Counted from the stretch's first letter, positions 8,102-17,518 are shown. The stretch: DNA of 64,000 nucleotides from Brucella pseudogrignonensis (GCF_002252525.1 NZ_NNRM01000053.1:186001-250000), one strand, 5' to 3'. The notes: generated by a model not told the origin, from the letters alone. Program-made: numbers and translations.

Positions 8102-9697
8102 ATGAGGAAATTTACATTGCTTGCGGCGATGTCCATTGCACTGATGGCGGGTACTGCCGCCTATGCTGCTGACGAACCACGTTCGGGAGGCGTTATTAAT
8201 TTTGTTGCACCTTATGGTGACAGCTTCTCGACGCTTGATGTTCAGGCTTCACCTGCAACGCAGGACGAGTTTTATGCCAAGGCCATTCATCGCACGCTGT
8301 ATGATTGGGATGCGGATCAGAACAAGCCGGTACTCGGTCTGGCAACAGATGTAAGCGTTTCTGAGGATAGGCTCGTCTATACCTATAAGCTGCGCCAGGA
8401 CGCATTTTTCCATGATGGCAAGCCATTAACGGCTGACGACATTATCTGGAGCTACACCCGCATAATGGACCCGAAGAAGGCTTTCCCGCCAGCGCGCTAT
8501 ATTGCCGAAATCAAGGGTGCCGAAGAATACACACAGGGCAAAGCCAAGGAAATCTCCGGTCTGAAGAAGATCGACGACCATACGCTTGAGATCACGCTGA
8601 AACAGCCAATTGATCCTGGCTATCAGTTCATGCGCAACAACACGGCGATTTATCCTGCCGGTCAGGGCGACAGCGAAGAATATCAGCGTCACCCAATCGG
8701 TCTTGGGCCTTACAAGTTTGCCGAATACGTCCCCGGCTCTCGTTTGACGGTTGAGAAGTGGGACAAATATTACGAAAAAGGCAAGCCATACGCAGACAAG
8801 ATCAACATCATGATCATGGGCGATGCCGCTGCTCGCGACGTTGCGTTCCGCAATAAGGAAATCGATGTGGCGGTGCTCGGACCGGCGCAGTACACTGCCT
8901 ATCTTGCCGATCCTGAACTTGCGAAGAATATGGTGGAAGTAGCCGAGGTCTATACCCGCGCTGTTGGCTTTAACCCGGATTTCAAGCCGTTTCAGGACAA
9001 GCGCGTCCGCCAAGCAATCAACTACGCCATTGATAGCGATCTGATCATCAAGCGCCTCGTCAAGGACAAGGCCTATCGTGCCGTGGGCTGGCTTCCGAAC
9101 TCATCGCCTGCCTTCGACAAAGATGCCAAGCCTTATCCCTATGATCCTGAAAAAGCGAAAGCTTTGCTTGCTGAAGCCGGCTATCCAGACGGTTTCGAGT
9201 TTGAGCTGACGGCAACGCAAAACGAAAGCTGGGGCTTGACTATCGTTCAGGCGATCATCCCGATGCTGGATAAGGTCGGGATCAAGGTTAAAGCAAAGCC
9301 GGTTGAAGCCTCCGTACTTGCGGATGTAGTTCCTGCTGGCAATTTCCAGGCCTATATGTGGTCGCTCGAAAGTGGCCCAGATGCGCTGACCGCAATGCAG
9401 TGCTTCTACTCCACGACACCGCAATCTGCATGTAATTATCAGAAGTTCGCCAATGCAGAATTTGATAAGATCGTCGATGAAGCAAAACTCGCGAAAACAG
9501 AAGACGAAAAGAATGCGCTGCTGAAAAAAGCCAACAACCTGCTGCAGGAAGAAGCGCCAGTCTGGTTCTTCAACTACAACAAGGCCGTCATGGCGCATCA
9601 GCCATGGTTGCACGGATTGCAGCCAAACTCTGCGGAGCTCGCAGTACAGTCCTATGAAAAGCTTTGGGTCGACGACACGGTTCCGTCCGGTCGTTAA
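8102..9697 (+). CDS. Family 5 (Dpp/Opp-type) periplasmic substrate-binding protein
   Basis: A 531-residue extracytoplasmic protein with a clear signal peptide (MRKFTLLAAMSIALMAGTAAYA, cleaved before ADEPRSGG). The family signatures are LRQDAFFHDGKPLTADDIIWSY, HPIGLGPYKFAEYVPGS, VRQAINYAIDSDLI and PYPYDPEKAKALLAEAGYPDGFE. It should capture a peptide or peptide-like ligand and hand it to the permease pair encoded just downstream. The gene is flanked by hairpins on both sides, consistent with separate mRNA stability for the binding protein. It is about 28% longer in sequence space from, and clearly distinct from, the second family 5 protein at 38.4-40 kb; the two share only family motifs by eye. 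Confidence 0.9.
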   Translation: MRKFTLLAAMSIALMAGTAAYAADEPRSGGVINFVAPYGDSFSTLDVQASPATQDEFYAKAIHRTLYDWDADQNKPVLGLATDVSVSEDRLVYTYKLRQDAFFHDGKPLTADDIIWSYTRIMDPKKAFPPARYIAEIKGAEEYTQGKAKEISGLKKIDDHTLEITLKQPIDPGYQFMRNNTAIYPAGQGDSEEYQRHPIGLGPYKFAEYVPGSRLTVEKWDKYYEKGKPYADKINIMIMGDAAARDVAFRNKEIDVAVLGPAQYTAYLADPELAKNMVEVAEVYTRAVGFNPDFKPFQDKRVRQAINYAIDSDLIIKRLVKDKAYRAVGWLPNSSPAFDKDAKPYPYDPEKAKALLAEAGYPDGFEFELTATQNESWGLTIVQAIIPMLDKVGIKVKAKPVEASVLADVVPAGNFQAYMWSLESGPDALTAMQCFYSTTPQSACNYQKFANAEFDKIVDEAKLAKTEDEKNALLKKANNLLQEEAPVWFFNYNKAVMAHQPWLHGLQPNSAELAVQSYEKLWVDDTVPSGR

Positions 9698-9710
9698 TTC
9701 CGGCTGATCT

Positions 9711-9746
9711 GGATCGGCCCGCTCGATTTCGGGCGGGCCACTGATC
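9711..9746 (+). other. Intergenic hairpin after the binding-protein gene
   Basis: GGATC-GGCCCGC pairs with GCGGGCC-(ACT)-GATCC around a short loop. There is no T-run, so it is more likely an mRNA-stabilising structure that allows partial read-through into the permease genes than a full terminator. Confidence 0.5.
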
Positions 9747-9791
9747 CCCTTTGCTCCAGCGTCTTTCACGCTGATCCGAAAGGAGGACCGT

Positions 9792-10727
9792 GTGCTCTAT
9801 TTTATCGCCCGCCGCGTCTTGCAGATGATACCGACAGTCATTGCGGTGTCGCTCCTGATCTTCGTCATTTTCAGCGTCGTTCCGGGCAGCATTGCTTCTG
9901 GTCTTATCGCCAACGGCAAGGGCATGAACGACCCGAAGATGGTTGAAAAGATCACGCAGGAGTTCGGTCTCGACAAGCCTGTTCATGTGCGTTTCGGCAA
10001 CTATCTGGTGCAGTTGGCACAGTTCGATCTTGGCACGTCCTACCGATCGAGGCAGCCGGTTGTTTCGCTCATTCAGGAACGTATGTGGCCAACGCTGAAA
10101 CTCGCTTTTGCAGCTATGGGATTTGCCATTCTGATTGGGGTTCCACTTGGATTTATAGCGGCGCTGAAGCCCGGAAGCATTCTCGACAGTGTGACAATGA
10201 TAGGCGCGGTCTCTGGCCTTTCACTGCCGCAATTCTGGCTGGGGCTTCTTGCCATGTATCTCTTTGCACTGACGCTTGGATGGTTGCCAAGTTTCGGTTA
10301 TGGCAATGGCGGCATACGCAACATCATTCTGCCAGCGCTGACTTTGGGTGTTGCACCGCTGGCGCTTCTCGCAAGGACAACACGCGCAGCTGTTCTTGAA
10401 GTGATGGGCGCGGATTTCATTCGCACAGCCCGTTCAAAAGGAATGAACAGCTTCAGGCTGGTGACGTGGCACGTCATGCGAAATGCGCTTGTTTTGATCA
10501 TCACGACAATCGGTCTGCAATTCGGATCGATGATGGGGCAAGCCGTGGTGGTTGAAAAGCTGTTTTCATGGCCGGGCCTTGGCTCATTGCTGATTGATAG
10601 CGTTTCGCTGCGCGACATTCCCGTCGTACAGGGGGCTATTCTCGTGATCGTATTGTGGTTTCTGGTCATCAATACGATTGTTGATATTCTCTACGCGGTT
10701 ATCGATCCGCGCATAAGTCACGAGTAA
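9792..10727 (+). CDS. Dpp/Opp-type ABC permease, DppB-like
   Basis: A 311-residue inner-membrane permease with six predicted helices. The N-terminal motif (YFIARRVLQMIPTVIAVSLLIF) is typical of DppB/OppB, and the EAA coupling loop reads EVMGADFIRTARSKGMNSFRL. The start is a GTG at 9792 preceded by AGGAGG. It forms a heterodimer with the next gene product and receives substrate from the binding protein upstream. It ends 4 bp before the next permease. Confidence 0.9.
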   Translation: MLYFIARRVLQMIPTVIAVSLLIFVIFSVVPGSIASGLIANGKGMNDPKMVEKITQEFGLDKPVHVRFGNYLVQLAQFDLGTSYRSRQPVVSLIQERMWPTLKLAFAAMGFAILIGVPLGFIAALKPGSILDSVTMIGAVSGLSLPQFWLGLLAMYLFALTLGWLPSFGYGNGGIRNIILPALTLGVAPLALLARTTRAAVLEVMGADFIRTARSKGMNSFRLVTWHVMRNALVLIITTIGLQFGSMMGQAVVVEKLFSWPGLGSLLIDSVSLRDIPVVQGAILVIVLWFLVINTIVDILYAVIDPRISHE

Positions 10728-10731
10728 GCCC

Positions 10732-11553
10732 ATGAAGCTCCGTTTCAATCTCGTATTTGGCGGGTTCGTGTGCATCGTAATCGTGGGCGCGGCTGTATTT
10801 GCACCATTGCTGGCGCACTATAATCCGGTTCTCGATGCCGATCTGATGAATGCAGAACTGCCACCCGATGCACAATTCTGGTTCGGCACTGACGCACAAG
10901 GCCGCGATGTATATTCGCGCATCCTCTATGGCGCGCAGGTGTCATTGACCGTTGGTGTGGTCTCACAGTGCATCAACACGGTCATTGGCCTCTGTTTTGG
11001 AATTTCTGCTGGCTATTTCGGCGGCTGGTGGGACGATTTCGTCAATGGTCTCACAAATCTCATGCTGGCGATCCCGTCGCTGATCTTCGCGTTGGCGATC
11101 ATGGCTGTTCTCGGCCCCGGTTTGCCGAGCCTTTTGCTCGCGCTTGGTCTCACAAACTGGTCCTGGACGTGCCGCATTGCGCGCAGTTCCACCCTTTCGC
11201 TCAAGAAGCAGGGCTACATTCAGGCCGCCAAGATGCTGGGCTATAGCGATGTTCGCATCATGATTACGCAGATCTTGCCGAACATGATTGGACCTATCCT
11301 TGTGATCGGCACACTGGGAATGGGTGACGCGATCCTCGCAGAAGCTGCCCTTTCCTATCTGGGTCTTGGTATCAGTCCTCCTGATCCTAGTTGGGGCAAT
11401 ATGCTCACTGATGCGCGTGAGTTGATCGTGAATGCACCTTGGGCAGCGGTGTTCCCCGGTCTAGCAATCTTTTTCACAGTGCTTGGTCTCAATCTGTTCG
11501 GTGACGGTCTTCGTGACTGGCTCGACCCGCATATGAGGACGCGCAAAGTATGA
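10732..11553 (+). CDS. Dpp/Opp-type ABC permease, DppC-like
   Basis: A 273-residue permease. Residues about 40-60 hold the DppC/OppC signature HYNPVLDADLM...FWFGTDAQGRDVYSRILYGAQVSL, six helices follow, and the EAA loop (KKQGYIQAAKMLGYSDVRIM) lies near residue 160. It partners the DppB-like permease. Its stop overlaps the start of the following ATPase by 4 bp, so translation is probably coupled. Confidence 0.9.
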   Translation: MKLRFNLVFGGFVCIVIVGAAVFAPLLAHYNPVLDADLMNAELPPDAQFWFGTDAQGRDVYSRILYGAQVSLTVGVVSQCINTVIGLCFGISAGYFGGWWDDFVNGLTNLMLAIPSLIFALAIMAVLGPGLPSLLLALGLTNWSWTCRIARSSTLSLKKQGYIQAAKMLGYSDVRIMITQILPNMIGPILVIGTLGMGDAILAEAALSYLGLGISPPDPSWGNMLTDARELIVNAPWAAVFPGLAIFFTVLGLNLFGDGLRDWLDPHMRTRKV

Positions 11554-12530
11554 GCGAACAAACACTTCTCGAGGTCGAAAATCTGCGGATCGATATCGTG
11601 TCTGGTTCGACCAAGCATAATGTTGTTGAAGACGTATCCTTCACAATCGGTGCTGGTGAAACATTCGGTTTGGTTGGAGAGTCCGGCTGCGGAAAAAGCA
11701 TCACCGCATTGTCGATGATAGGATTGCTGCGAAAACCACTATCGATAACCGGTGGCGCGATACGGTTCAAAGGGCAGGACTTGCGATCCATGTCGTCACG
11801 CGAAATGCGAAAGCTGCGTGGTAATCGCATCGCGATGATCTTTCAGGAACCGATGACCGCACTCAATCCGCTTTCACCCGTAGGGCGGCAGATTGCAGAA
11901 ATGTTTGTGCTGCACCAGGGTGCAACTTGGCATGAGGCAGAGCGCAAAGCGGTTGAAGCGCTTGCCAGCGTTCAGGTGCCGGCGCCAGAGCAACGTGTGA
12001 AAAATTATCCGCATCAGATGTCGGGCGGTATGCGCCAGCGTGTGATGATCGCTATTGCGCTCGCATGCAACCCTGATCTTTTGATCGCCGATGAGCCCAC
12101 GACGGCGCTTGATGTGACGGTTCAGGCGGAAATTCTCCGTCTGATGCAGGAGCTTTGCACAGCGCGTGGGACTTCCGTACTCATGATCAGTCATGATCTT
12201 GGTGTTATTGCGAAAATGTGCCGTCGCGTGGGTGTGATGTATGCCGGGCATCTTGTCGAAGAGCGCATAACAGCGGGTCTGTTTCACCATCCGGCGCACC
12301 CTTATGCGCATGGACTTCTGGCTTCGCTCCCGCAACTTGGTTCTCGCCAGAAAGAAGGTCAGTTACGGCTGCAGGAAATCGAAGGCGTGGTGCCTTCCAT
12401 TTCCGCTTTCCCGGCAGGCTGCAGATTTGAGCCGCGCTGCACGCGTGCCACCGATATTTGCCGCGCGCAAAAGCCGGGCTGGACGCCACTTGAGGATGCG
12501 GGTGTGGTGAGGTGTTTCCATCATGAATGA
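11550..12530 (+). CDS. Dpp/Opp-type ABC ATPase, DppD-like
   Basis: A 326-residue nucleotide-binding subunit with Walker A GESGCGKS (about 43-50), Q-loop [11 protein letters not shown], signature [12 protein letters not shown], Walker [15 protein letters not shown] and switch His ISHDLGV. The C-terminal oligopeptide/dipeptide extension keeps a Cys cluster ([15 protein letters not shown]) that in this family usually binds an Fe-S cluster. It pairs with the next ATPase, whose start overlaps it by 8 bp. Confidence 0.92.
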   Translation: MSEQTLLEVENLRIDIVSGSTKHNVVEDVSFTIGAGETFGLVGESGCGKSITALSMIGLLRKPLSITGGAIRFKGQDLRSMSSREMRKLRGNRIAMIFQEPMTALNPLSPVGRQIAEMFVLHQGATWHEAERKAVEALASVQVPAPEQRVKNYPHQMSGGMRQRVMIAIALACNPDLLIADEPTTALDVTVQAEILRLMQELCTARGTSVLMISHDLGVIAKMCRRVGVMYAGHLVEERITAGLFHHPAHPYAHGLLASLPQLGSRQKEGQLRLQEIEGVVPSISAFPAGCRFEPRCTRATDICRAQKPGWTPLEDAGVVRCFHHE

Positions 12531-13509
12531 TATGCATTCGACGAAATTGGCAGAGCCATTGGTCAGAATTGATGATGTCTGCGTTTATTTCCCGGTGAGT
12601 GGCGGTATCTTCAGCCATTCCAAGCAATTGCTGCGCGCCGTCAATAATCTCAGCCTGACCCTTAATAAAGGCGAGTGCTTGTCCATCGTGGGTGAGTCCG
12701 GCTGTGGTAAATCTACGCTCGCGCTCTCCATTGTAGGCCTTCAGAAACCAACCAGTGGGCAGATCTATTTTGAGGGGCGTCCGATCACTGGCAAGAATGA
12801 GCCTTCACGGCTGGAGCGGGCAAAGATGGCGCAGATGGTCTTTCAAGATCCGTTTGCTTCACTCAATCCACGCCAGTCCGTCTATACATCGCTCGCAGCA
12901 CCTTTACGGCTTCATGGTGTAAAATCACGTAGCGAGGTTGATGGGCGGGTTGAGGAAATTCTGCGCCTCGTTGGATTGAAACCCGAGCAGGCAAAACGTT
13001 TCCCGCACGAGTTTTCCGGGGGGCAACGCCAGCGCATCGGGATTGCGCGCGCCTTGCTGCTCAATCCGAAAGTCATCGTGCTGGATGAACCTGTCTCCGC
13101 ACTTGATGTTTCGATCCGGGCACAGATTATCAATCTTTTGTTGGAGCTGAAAGAGCGGCTTGGTCTTTCCTACATCATGATCAGCCATGATCTGAGCGTC
13201 GTAGAGCATATGAGTGATCGGGTCGCCGTTATGTATTTCGGCCAGATTGTTGAGAGTGGCCCATGGGATCGGATATTCTCGAACCCGACGCATCCCTATA
13301 CGCGGCGGCTGATCTCCGCTATTCCCGATCCGATGACGGAATTGACAGGCGGTCGGCTGATCGATGATCGAAACCCACCAAATGCACCAGAAGGCTACGC
13401 GTTTTATCCCGAAAGCTTTGGTACACATGATGTGCATCAAGTGCCGCCAGCCACGCAGTTTATAGATATCGGCGGTGAGCAACGTATCCGTGTGGTTCAA
13501 AAAAGATAA
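12523..13509 (+). CDS. Dpp/Opp-type ABC ATPase, DppF-like
   Basis: A 328-residue second ATPase of the importer: Walker [15 protein letters not shown]-loop FQDPFASLNPRQS, signature FSGGQRQRIGIARAL, Walker B VIVLDEPVSALDVS and switch ISHDLSV. The C-terminus lacks the Cys cluster seen in its DppD partner and ends after a GGEQRIRVV motif, which is a little unusual. It is the last gene of the 6.4-13.5 kb operon; a hairpin with a T-run follows. Confidence 0.9.
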   Translation: MNDMHSTKLAEPLVRIDDVCVYFPVSGGIFSHSKQLLRAVNNLSLTLNKGECLSIVGESGCGKSTLALSIVGLQKPTSGQIYFEGRPITGKNEPSRLERAKMAQMVFQDPFASLNPRQSVYTSLAAPLRLHGVKSRSEVDGRVEEILRLVGLKPEQAKRFPHEFSGGQRQRIGIARALLLNPKVIVLDEPVSALDVSIRAQIINLLLELKERLGLSYIMISHDLSVVEHMSDRVAVMYFGQIVESGPWDRIFSNPTHPYTRRLISAIPDPMTELTGGRLIDDRNPPNAPEGYAFYPESFGTHDVHQVPPATQFIDIGGEQRIRVVQKR

Positions 13510-13536
13510 AAGCGCCGGACACCGACGCTTTTCTTC
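13508..13536 (+). terminator. Terminator of the amidohydrolase/Dpp operon
   Basis: AAAAGCG (13508-13514) pairs with CGCTTTT (13526-13532), extended inside by CGG/CCG, and ends in TTTTCTT. It overlaps the dppF-like stop codon and also faces the convergent EIIB gene. Confidence 0.75.
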
Positions 13537-13594
13537 AGATCATTTGACGTGGAGGAACTGCGTCCCCCACTTCCGCTTTTTGAGCTGAGTGAGA

Positions 13595-13882
13595 TTATTT
13601 ACGAAGCTCGGCTTCGATCTCGTCCAACGTTTTGTCTTTTCCGATACCAGTCAGGAAGGGTAGGCCCTTGATGACTGGCTTGGTGACGGAAGCGGAAATA
13701 GGCGTGGTTGAAACGATGAAATCCACATTGTCAGCTAAAGAGGCTACTTCCGTGGCCTTTGCCTGCTGAGCATTGAAGGTAAGCCCGCGTTTTTTCATTT
13801 CTTCGGTGACTGTTGCGTTGACTGCCGTAGATGTCGCTACACCTGTTCCGCAAGCGAAGAGAATTGTTTTTATTCTAGCCAT
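13595..13882 (-). CDS. PTS EIIB, galactitol type (GatB-like)
   Basis: A 95-residue cytoplasmic phosphocarrier. The ATG at 13882 was chosen over 13909 because GGAGGAAACC precedes it and the fold then begins directly with beta-1. The phosphorylated Cys is C11 in ACGTGVATSTAV, matching the GatB loop. It should receive phosphate from the EIIA encoded upstream and pass it to substrate bound in the EIIC. The order on the minus strand is EIIC, EIIA, EIIB, presumably one operon. Galactitol is the family namesake, but GatB-like subunits also serve other polyols, so the substrate is open. Confidence 0.9.
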   Translation of the reverse strand: MARIKTILFACGTGVATSTAVNATVTEEMKKRGLTFNAQQAKATEVASLADNVDFIVSTTPISASVTKPVIKGLPFLTGIGKDKTLDEIEAELRK

Positions 13883-13970
13883 GGTTTCCTCCAAGTGGTG
13901 TTCGTGCATTCCATGAAACGCGCGAATATCGTATTTTTGTTGTCTCGAATTCGGCTGTTAAGATCTACTC

Positions 13971-14432
13971 TTAATTCAGCGCAGTTTGAATATCTTCAAG
14001 CGTGCGCGCCGCCTTCAGCCTATCGAGTGCATTCGGATCCTGAATTGTCGCCATGATTTGCTGCAAGGTTTCAATCTGTTTGTCCTTGTCATTGATGGCA
14101 AGCAGAAAGACATATCCAACAGAAACGGCCTCTTCAGGATCTTCCATATTGGCAAATTCAATTGGTGATTTCAGGGTTGCAAAGGCAATGCCAGCCTTAA
14201 GCACATGCTCAGGATCGGTATGCGGCACAGCAACGTTTTCTTCGCGCTCAAGCGGCAATCCTGTTGGCATCGTCAGTTCGCGGCTTACGACCGCGTCGGC
14301 GTAGCTTGGCTTTACATAACCCAGCTTTTCCAGCTTGCCCGCCAGAATCCGGATGATCTCTTCATTGGTTTTTGCTTCGCTCTGAAGCTCGATCGCTTGT
14401 GGGTCGAGAAAATCAATCAGACCAGCAGCCAT
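13971..14432 (-). CDS. PTS EIIA, galactitol/fructose type (GatA-like)
   Basis: A 153-residue protein of the PTS_EIIA type 2 family. The phosphorylation site is H71 in VAVPHTDPEHV, matching the AIPH motif of GatA and MtlA. It takes phosphate from HPr, here most likely from the HPr-EI fusion encoded at 23-25 kb, and gives it to the GatB-like EIIB. It is a stand-alone domain, as in the E. coli gat system. A strong hairpin separates it from the EIIC gene upstream, which may set the ratio of membrane to soluble subunits. Confidence 0.92.
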   Translation of the reverse strand: MAAGLIDFLDPQAIELQSEAKTNEEIIRILAGKLEKLGYVKPSYADAVVSRELTMPTGLPLEREENVAVPHTDPEHVLKAGIAFATLKSPIEFANMEDPEEAVSVGYVFLLAINDKDKQIETLQQIMATIQDPNALDRLKAARTLEDIQTALN

Positions 14433-14453
14433 TTCATTCTCCGTTTAAAGAAG

Positions 14454-14479
14454 GTCGCACGTCGGTCTCGACGTGCGAC
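14454..14479 (-). other. Intergenic hairpin between EIIC and EIIA genes
   Basis: A perfect 10-bp stem (GTCGCACGTC with its complement, 6-nt loop) lies in the 77-bp gap. On the minus strand no T-run follows directly, so it is probably an attenuator or mRNA-processing hairpin rather than a full terminator. Confidence 0.5.
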
Positions 14480-14509
14480 TTTTATTTCATGTGTCGATCA
14501 TTGCCAATT

Positions 14510-15919
14510 TTAGGCGGCAATTTCGTCTGCTGGTTCGTCCTCAGCGCCTGCCGCACGCTCCCATGCCTGGGTATTGCGGCGATAGAGCATGAAAAGTGCA
14601 GCAATAACAACGGCGATCACCGCGATACCAATAGCACCAAGCCACTGGATGGCCGATATGATGATGTATGGCACCCACAGGAATCCGTCGACCACTGAAG
14701 TGATCTGCAAGGCGTTCTCAGGCAGCTTGAAGCCGGATGAAACCGCAGCACTCGTAAACAACGGAGCAAGCGCATTGGCTACATAGAAGCCGATTGCCAG
14801 TGTGATCGTTCCTACGACGACCATGCGGAACACGTTTCCTTTCAGAAGCGGTGCAGTCATGGCGACGATGAAAGGAATGACGGCAAGGTCGGCAAACAGG
14901 ATGACGCGGTTGCCTGGCAGGATGACCGAAAGAATGATCGCAATAGGCACCAGAATGAGCGACGACGAGATCGCGGCTGGATGTCCGATAAGGATTGCCG
15001 AGTCGAGACCAACAAGAAGTTCGCGGTCGCCGGTGCGCTTGCGCACAAATTCCTGTGCAGCGTCGGAAACTGGCAGCAGGCCTTCCATCAGGATTTTGAC
15101 CATACGCGGCAGAAGCAACATAACGGCGGCAAGTGTCATGCCTGTGCCGAAAACTTTCGCGAGTACGACGCCGAAATCTCCTGCATTATAAAATGCGATT
15201 AGGCCGAGCACCAAACCGATAATCAGGCCGAGCACAACCGGTTCGCCGAATACACCGAAGCGACGTTCGATGGTTTCCGTGCTGATGTTGATCTTGTTGA
15301 TGCCGGGAATGCGATCCATGATCCAGTTGAGCACGATTGCAATCGGCAGAATCTGTGCCGAGGCCAGATGCGGCACGGAAACCCCCGGTACACCGTAAAA
15401 CTGCTGAACAGCACGCGCCGACCAGTCTGCAAACAGCAGCGAAAGTGCCGCAACAAGTGCTGCAACAATGATGCCGTAAGCCAGGTTATCGGTTGCAGCG
15501 ACAACCAGCGAACCGACGAAAGCAAAGTGCCAGAAGTTCCACACATCGACGTTCAACGTGCGTGTCCAGCGAAGCAGAAGCAGCACGATGTTGACCAGAA
15601 TACCGACAGGAATAACCCAAAGACCCACCGATGAGCCGAAGGCGATTGCCGCAGCCGAAGGCCAGCCTACGTCAACGATATCGCGCTTGATGCCCGTGTT
15701 GGTGACGATTGCCTGAGCCACTTCACCAATAGAGGTGAACATCAAGCCCAGGACCAGATTGATACCGATGAAAGCAACGCCGATGGTGATGGCTGCACGG
15801 AAGGCTTTGCCCACCTTTGCGCCGAGTACCACCGCAATGATGAAGATGACGATAGGCAACAGAACCGTTGCCCCAAGCGTATCGACTGCCGTTTTTAGTC
15901 CGCTCAGAAATGCGTCCAT
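14510..15919 (-). CDS. PTS EIIC, galactitol type (GatC-like)
   Basis: A 469-residue inner-membrane polyol permease. Its N-terminal half follows E. coli GatC closely: LGATVLLPIVIFI, KAFRAAITIGVAFIGINLVLGLM, VDVGWPSAAAIAF, NVDVWNFWHFAFVGSL, IPGINKINISTETIERRFG and FGEPVVLGLIIGLVLG. About ten hydrophobic segments are visible. It moves the substrate through the membrane for phosphorylation by the EIIB. It is the first gene of the leftward operon and is divergent from the SAF oxidoreductase gene across a 279-bp region with two copies of a putative operator. The C-terminus (EDEPADEIAA) is short and acidic. Confidence 0.93.
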   Translation of the reverse strand: MDAFLSGLKTAVDTLGATVLLPIVIFIIAVVLGAKVGKAFRAAITIGVAFIGINLVLGLMFTSIGEVAQAIVTNTGIKRDIVDVGWPSAAAIAFGSSVGLWVIPVGILVNIVLLLLRWTRTLNVDVWNFWHFAFVGSLVVAATDNLAYGIIVAALVAALSLLFADWSARAVQQFYGVPGVSVPHLASAQILPIAIVLNWIMDRIPGINKINISTETIERRFGVFGEPVVLGLIIGLVLGLIAFYNAGDFGVVLAKVFGTGMTLAAVMLLLPRMVKILMEGLLPVSDAAQEFVRKRTGDRELLVGLDSAILIGHPAAISSSLILVPIAIILSVILPGNRVILFADLAVIPFIVAMTAPLLKGNVFRMVVVGTITLAIGFYVANALAPLFTSAAVSSGFKLPENALQITSVVDGFLWVPYIIISAIQWLGAIGIAVIAVVIAALFMLYRRNTQAWERAAGAEDEPADEIAA

Positions 15920-16025
15920 TTATTTCTCCTCCCCCCGGAGCACTCCCAAAGTGCGCCGAGCTAACAGAACGCCATTATTAGCTCGCACGTATCGACGTTT
16001 CAAAATGTGAATTGTGCGAAACGGC

Positions 16026-16041
16026 AGAACATTTGTATTCT
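16026..16041 (+). promoter_or_regulatory. Putative SorC operator, copy 1
   Basis: AGAACATTTGTATTCT, 107-122 bp upstream of the EIIC start. It differs at a single position from the element at 27901-27916 upstream of gutM, and its core recurs in inverted orientation at 16122-16135. Binding by the SorC protein at 21.0-22.0 kb is inferred. Confidence 0.6.
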
Positions 16042-16121
16042 ATAGCAAACTAAAGTTGAATAACAAGATGGCATTTGCGAGCGGGTTGAGGTGCGCGGTT
16101 TATGAACACTGGTATTGACTT

Positions 16122-16135
16122 AGAAACAAATGTTC
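16122..16135 (-). promoter_or_regulatory. Putative SorC operator, copy 2
   Basis: On the minus strand this reads GAACATTTGTTTCT, i.e. the same core as copy 1 with one base fewer in the tail. It lies 64-77 bp upstream of the oxidoreductase start and about 94 bp from copy 1 in opposite orientation, an arrangement suited to control of both divergent promoters by one tetrameric regulator. Confidence 0.55.
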
Positions 16136-16198
16136 ATTAATCGATAAGGTATCAGAGGAGACTGCGAGAATATTTGCAGGGACGTTCAGGAGGAAACG

Positions 16199-17518
16199 AT
16201 GGCAACCAATGTGGCGTTGACAGGTTTGGCGCGTGATATGCAGGCGCGGGCGGATAGTGGGCGACCGATCCGTATCGGACTGATTGGCTCAGGCGAAATG
16301 GGCACCGATATCGTCACGCGCGTTGCGCATATGCCGGGTATCGAAGTTGGTGCTATTTCTGAGCTGCGCGTTCCCAATGCCCTGAAGGCAGTCGATATTG
16401 CTTTTCAGGAAGGAGGTCATGGCCGTGAGGTTTCGACCGCTTCCGATCTGACAGCCGCCATGGAAGCGCATAAGGTTGCCGTAACAGACAACGCCAATCT
16501 GATCCTCGAGAACGATCTTATCGATGTTGTGATCGACGCAACCGGCGTTCCGGCTGTCGGTGCAGAGATTGGCCTGCGCGCCATGGAACACGGCAAGCAT
16601 CTTGTCATGATGAATGTCGAAGCAGACGTGACAATCGGTGCTTATCTGAAAGCAGAAGCCGAACGCCTTGGTGTTACCTATTCGCTGGGCGCTGGGGACG
16701 AGCCGTCATCTTGCATGGAGTTGATCGAGTTTGTGACTGCCATGGGTCATCCGATTGTGGCGGCGGGCAAGGGTAAGAACAACCCGCTCAATATCGATGC
16801 GGTTCCTGATCAATATATGGAAGAAGCCACGCACCGTAACATGAACGTGCGCATGCTGGTGGAATTCGTCGATGGTTCAAAGACCATGGTCGAAATGGCC
16901 GCCATTGCCAATGCGACAGGTCTTGTCCCGGATAAAGCCGGTATGCACGGTCCCGCTGCAACGCTCGACCAGCTCAACAAGACACTGATCCCTGAAAAGG
17001 ACGGCGGTGTGTTGTCCAAAGTTGGTGTGGTTGATTATTCGATCGGGAAGGGTGTAGCACCCGGCGTGTTTGTCGTCGCCGACATGTCGCACCCACGTAT
17101 TTCCGAGCGCATGGAAGACCTGAAGATGGGCAAGGGTCCATATTTCACATTCCATCGCCCATATCACCTGACTTCTCTCGAAGTGCCGCTCACCTGCGCC
17201 CGCGTTGTTCTTTACGGCAAGCCTGACATGGTTCCGCTTTCAAAGCCGGTCGCAGAAGTGGCTGCGGTTGCAAAGAAGGACATGCAGCCGGGCGAAAAGC
17301 TCGATGCGATTGGCGAATATTGCTACCGCGCATGGATCATGACTTCGGGCGAGGCGCGCAGTGCACATGCGATCCCTTGCGGGCTTCTGCAGGGTGGCAG
17401 CGTGACCAAACCGATCAAGAAGGGCGAGCTTATCACCTACGATAATGCGGCCGTGGCTCCCGGTTCCAAGATTGCTGAACTGCGCGCGCGTCAAGACAAG
17501 CTCGTTTACGGAGCGTGA
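16199..17518 (+). CDS. NAD(P)-dependent oxidoreductase with C-terminal SAF domain
   Basis: This 439-residue cytoplasmic protein starts at an ATG behind AGGAGG. Residues 25-40 form a Rossmann dinucleotide motif (RIGLIGSGEMGTDIV). The middle resembles homoserine dehydrogenase-type folds (VIDATGVPAVGAEIGLRAMEHGKHLVMMNVEAD). The C-terminal ~90 residues (from about VAKKDMQPGEKLD to GELITYDNAAV) form a SAF domain like that of antifreeze proteins, FlgA and sugar-acid dehydratases. Such proteins are often annotated only as SAF-domain oxidoreductases. It is the first gene of an operon with E1alpha, E1beta and E2. Since no gatD or srlD lies nearby, it is the best candidate for oxidising the PTS product. 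The exact reaction is unknown. Confidence 0.8.
   Translation: MATNVALTGLARDMQARADSGRPIRIGLIGSGEMGTDIVTRVAHMPGIEVGAISELRVPNALKAVDIAFQEGGHGREVSTASDLTAAMEAHKVAVTDNANLILENDLIDVVIDATGVPAVGAEIGLRAMEHGKHLVMMNVEADVTIGAYLKAEAERLGVTYSLGAGDEPSSCMELIEFVTAMGHPIVAAGKGKNNPLNIDAVPDQYMEEATHRNMNVRMLVEFVDGSKTMVEMAAIANATGLVPDKAGMHGPAATLDQLNKTLIPEKDGGVLSKVGVVDYSIGKGVAPGVFVVADMSHPRISERMEDLKMGKGPYFTFHRPYHLTSLEVPLTCARVVLYGKPDMVPLSKPVAEVAAVAKKDMQPGEKLDAIGEYCYRAWIMTSGEARSAHAIPCGLLQGGSVTKPIKKGELITYDNAAVAPGSKIAELRARQDKLVYGA

Noticed and set aside
14454-14479. Terminator between EIIC and EIIA genes
   Set aside because: The stem is strong but no T-run follows in the direction of transcription, and the EIIA and EIIB genes need read-through; listed as a hairpin instead.
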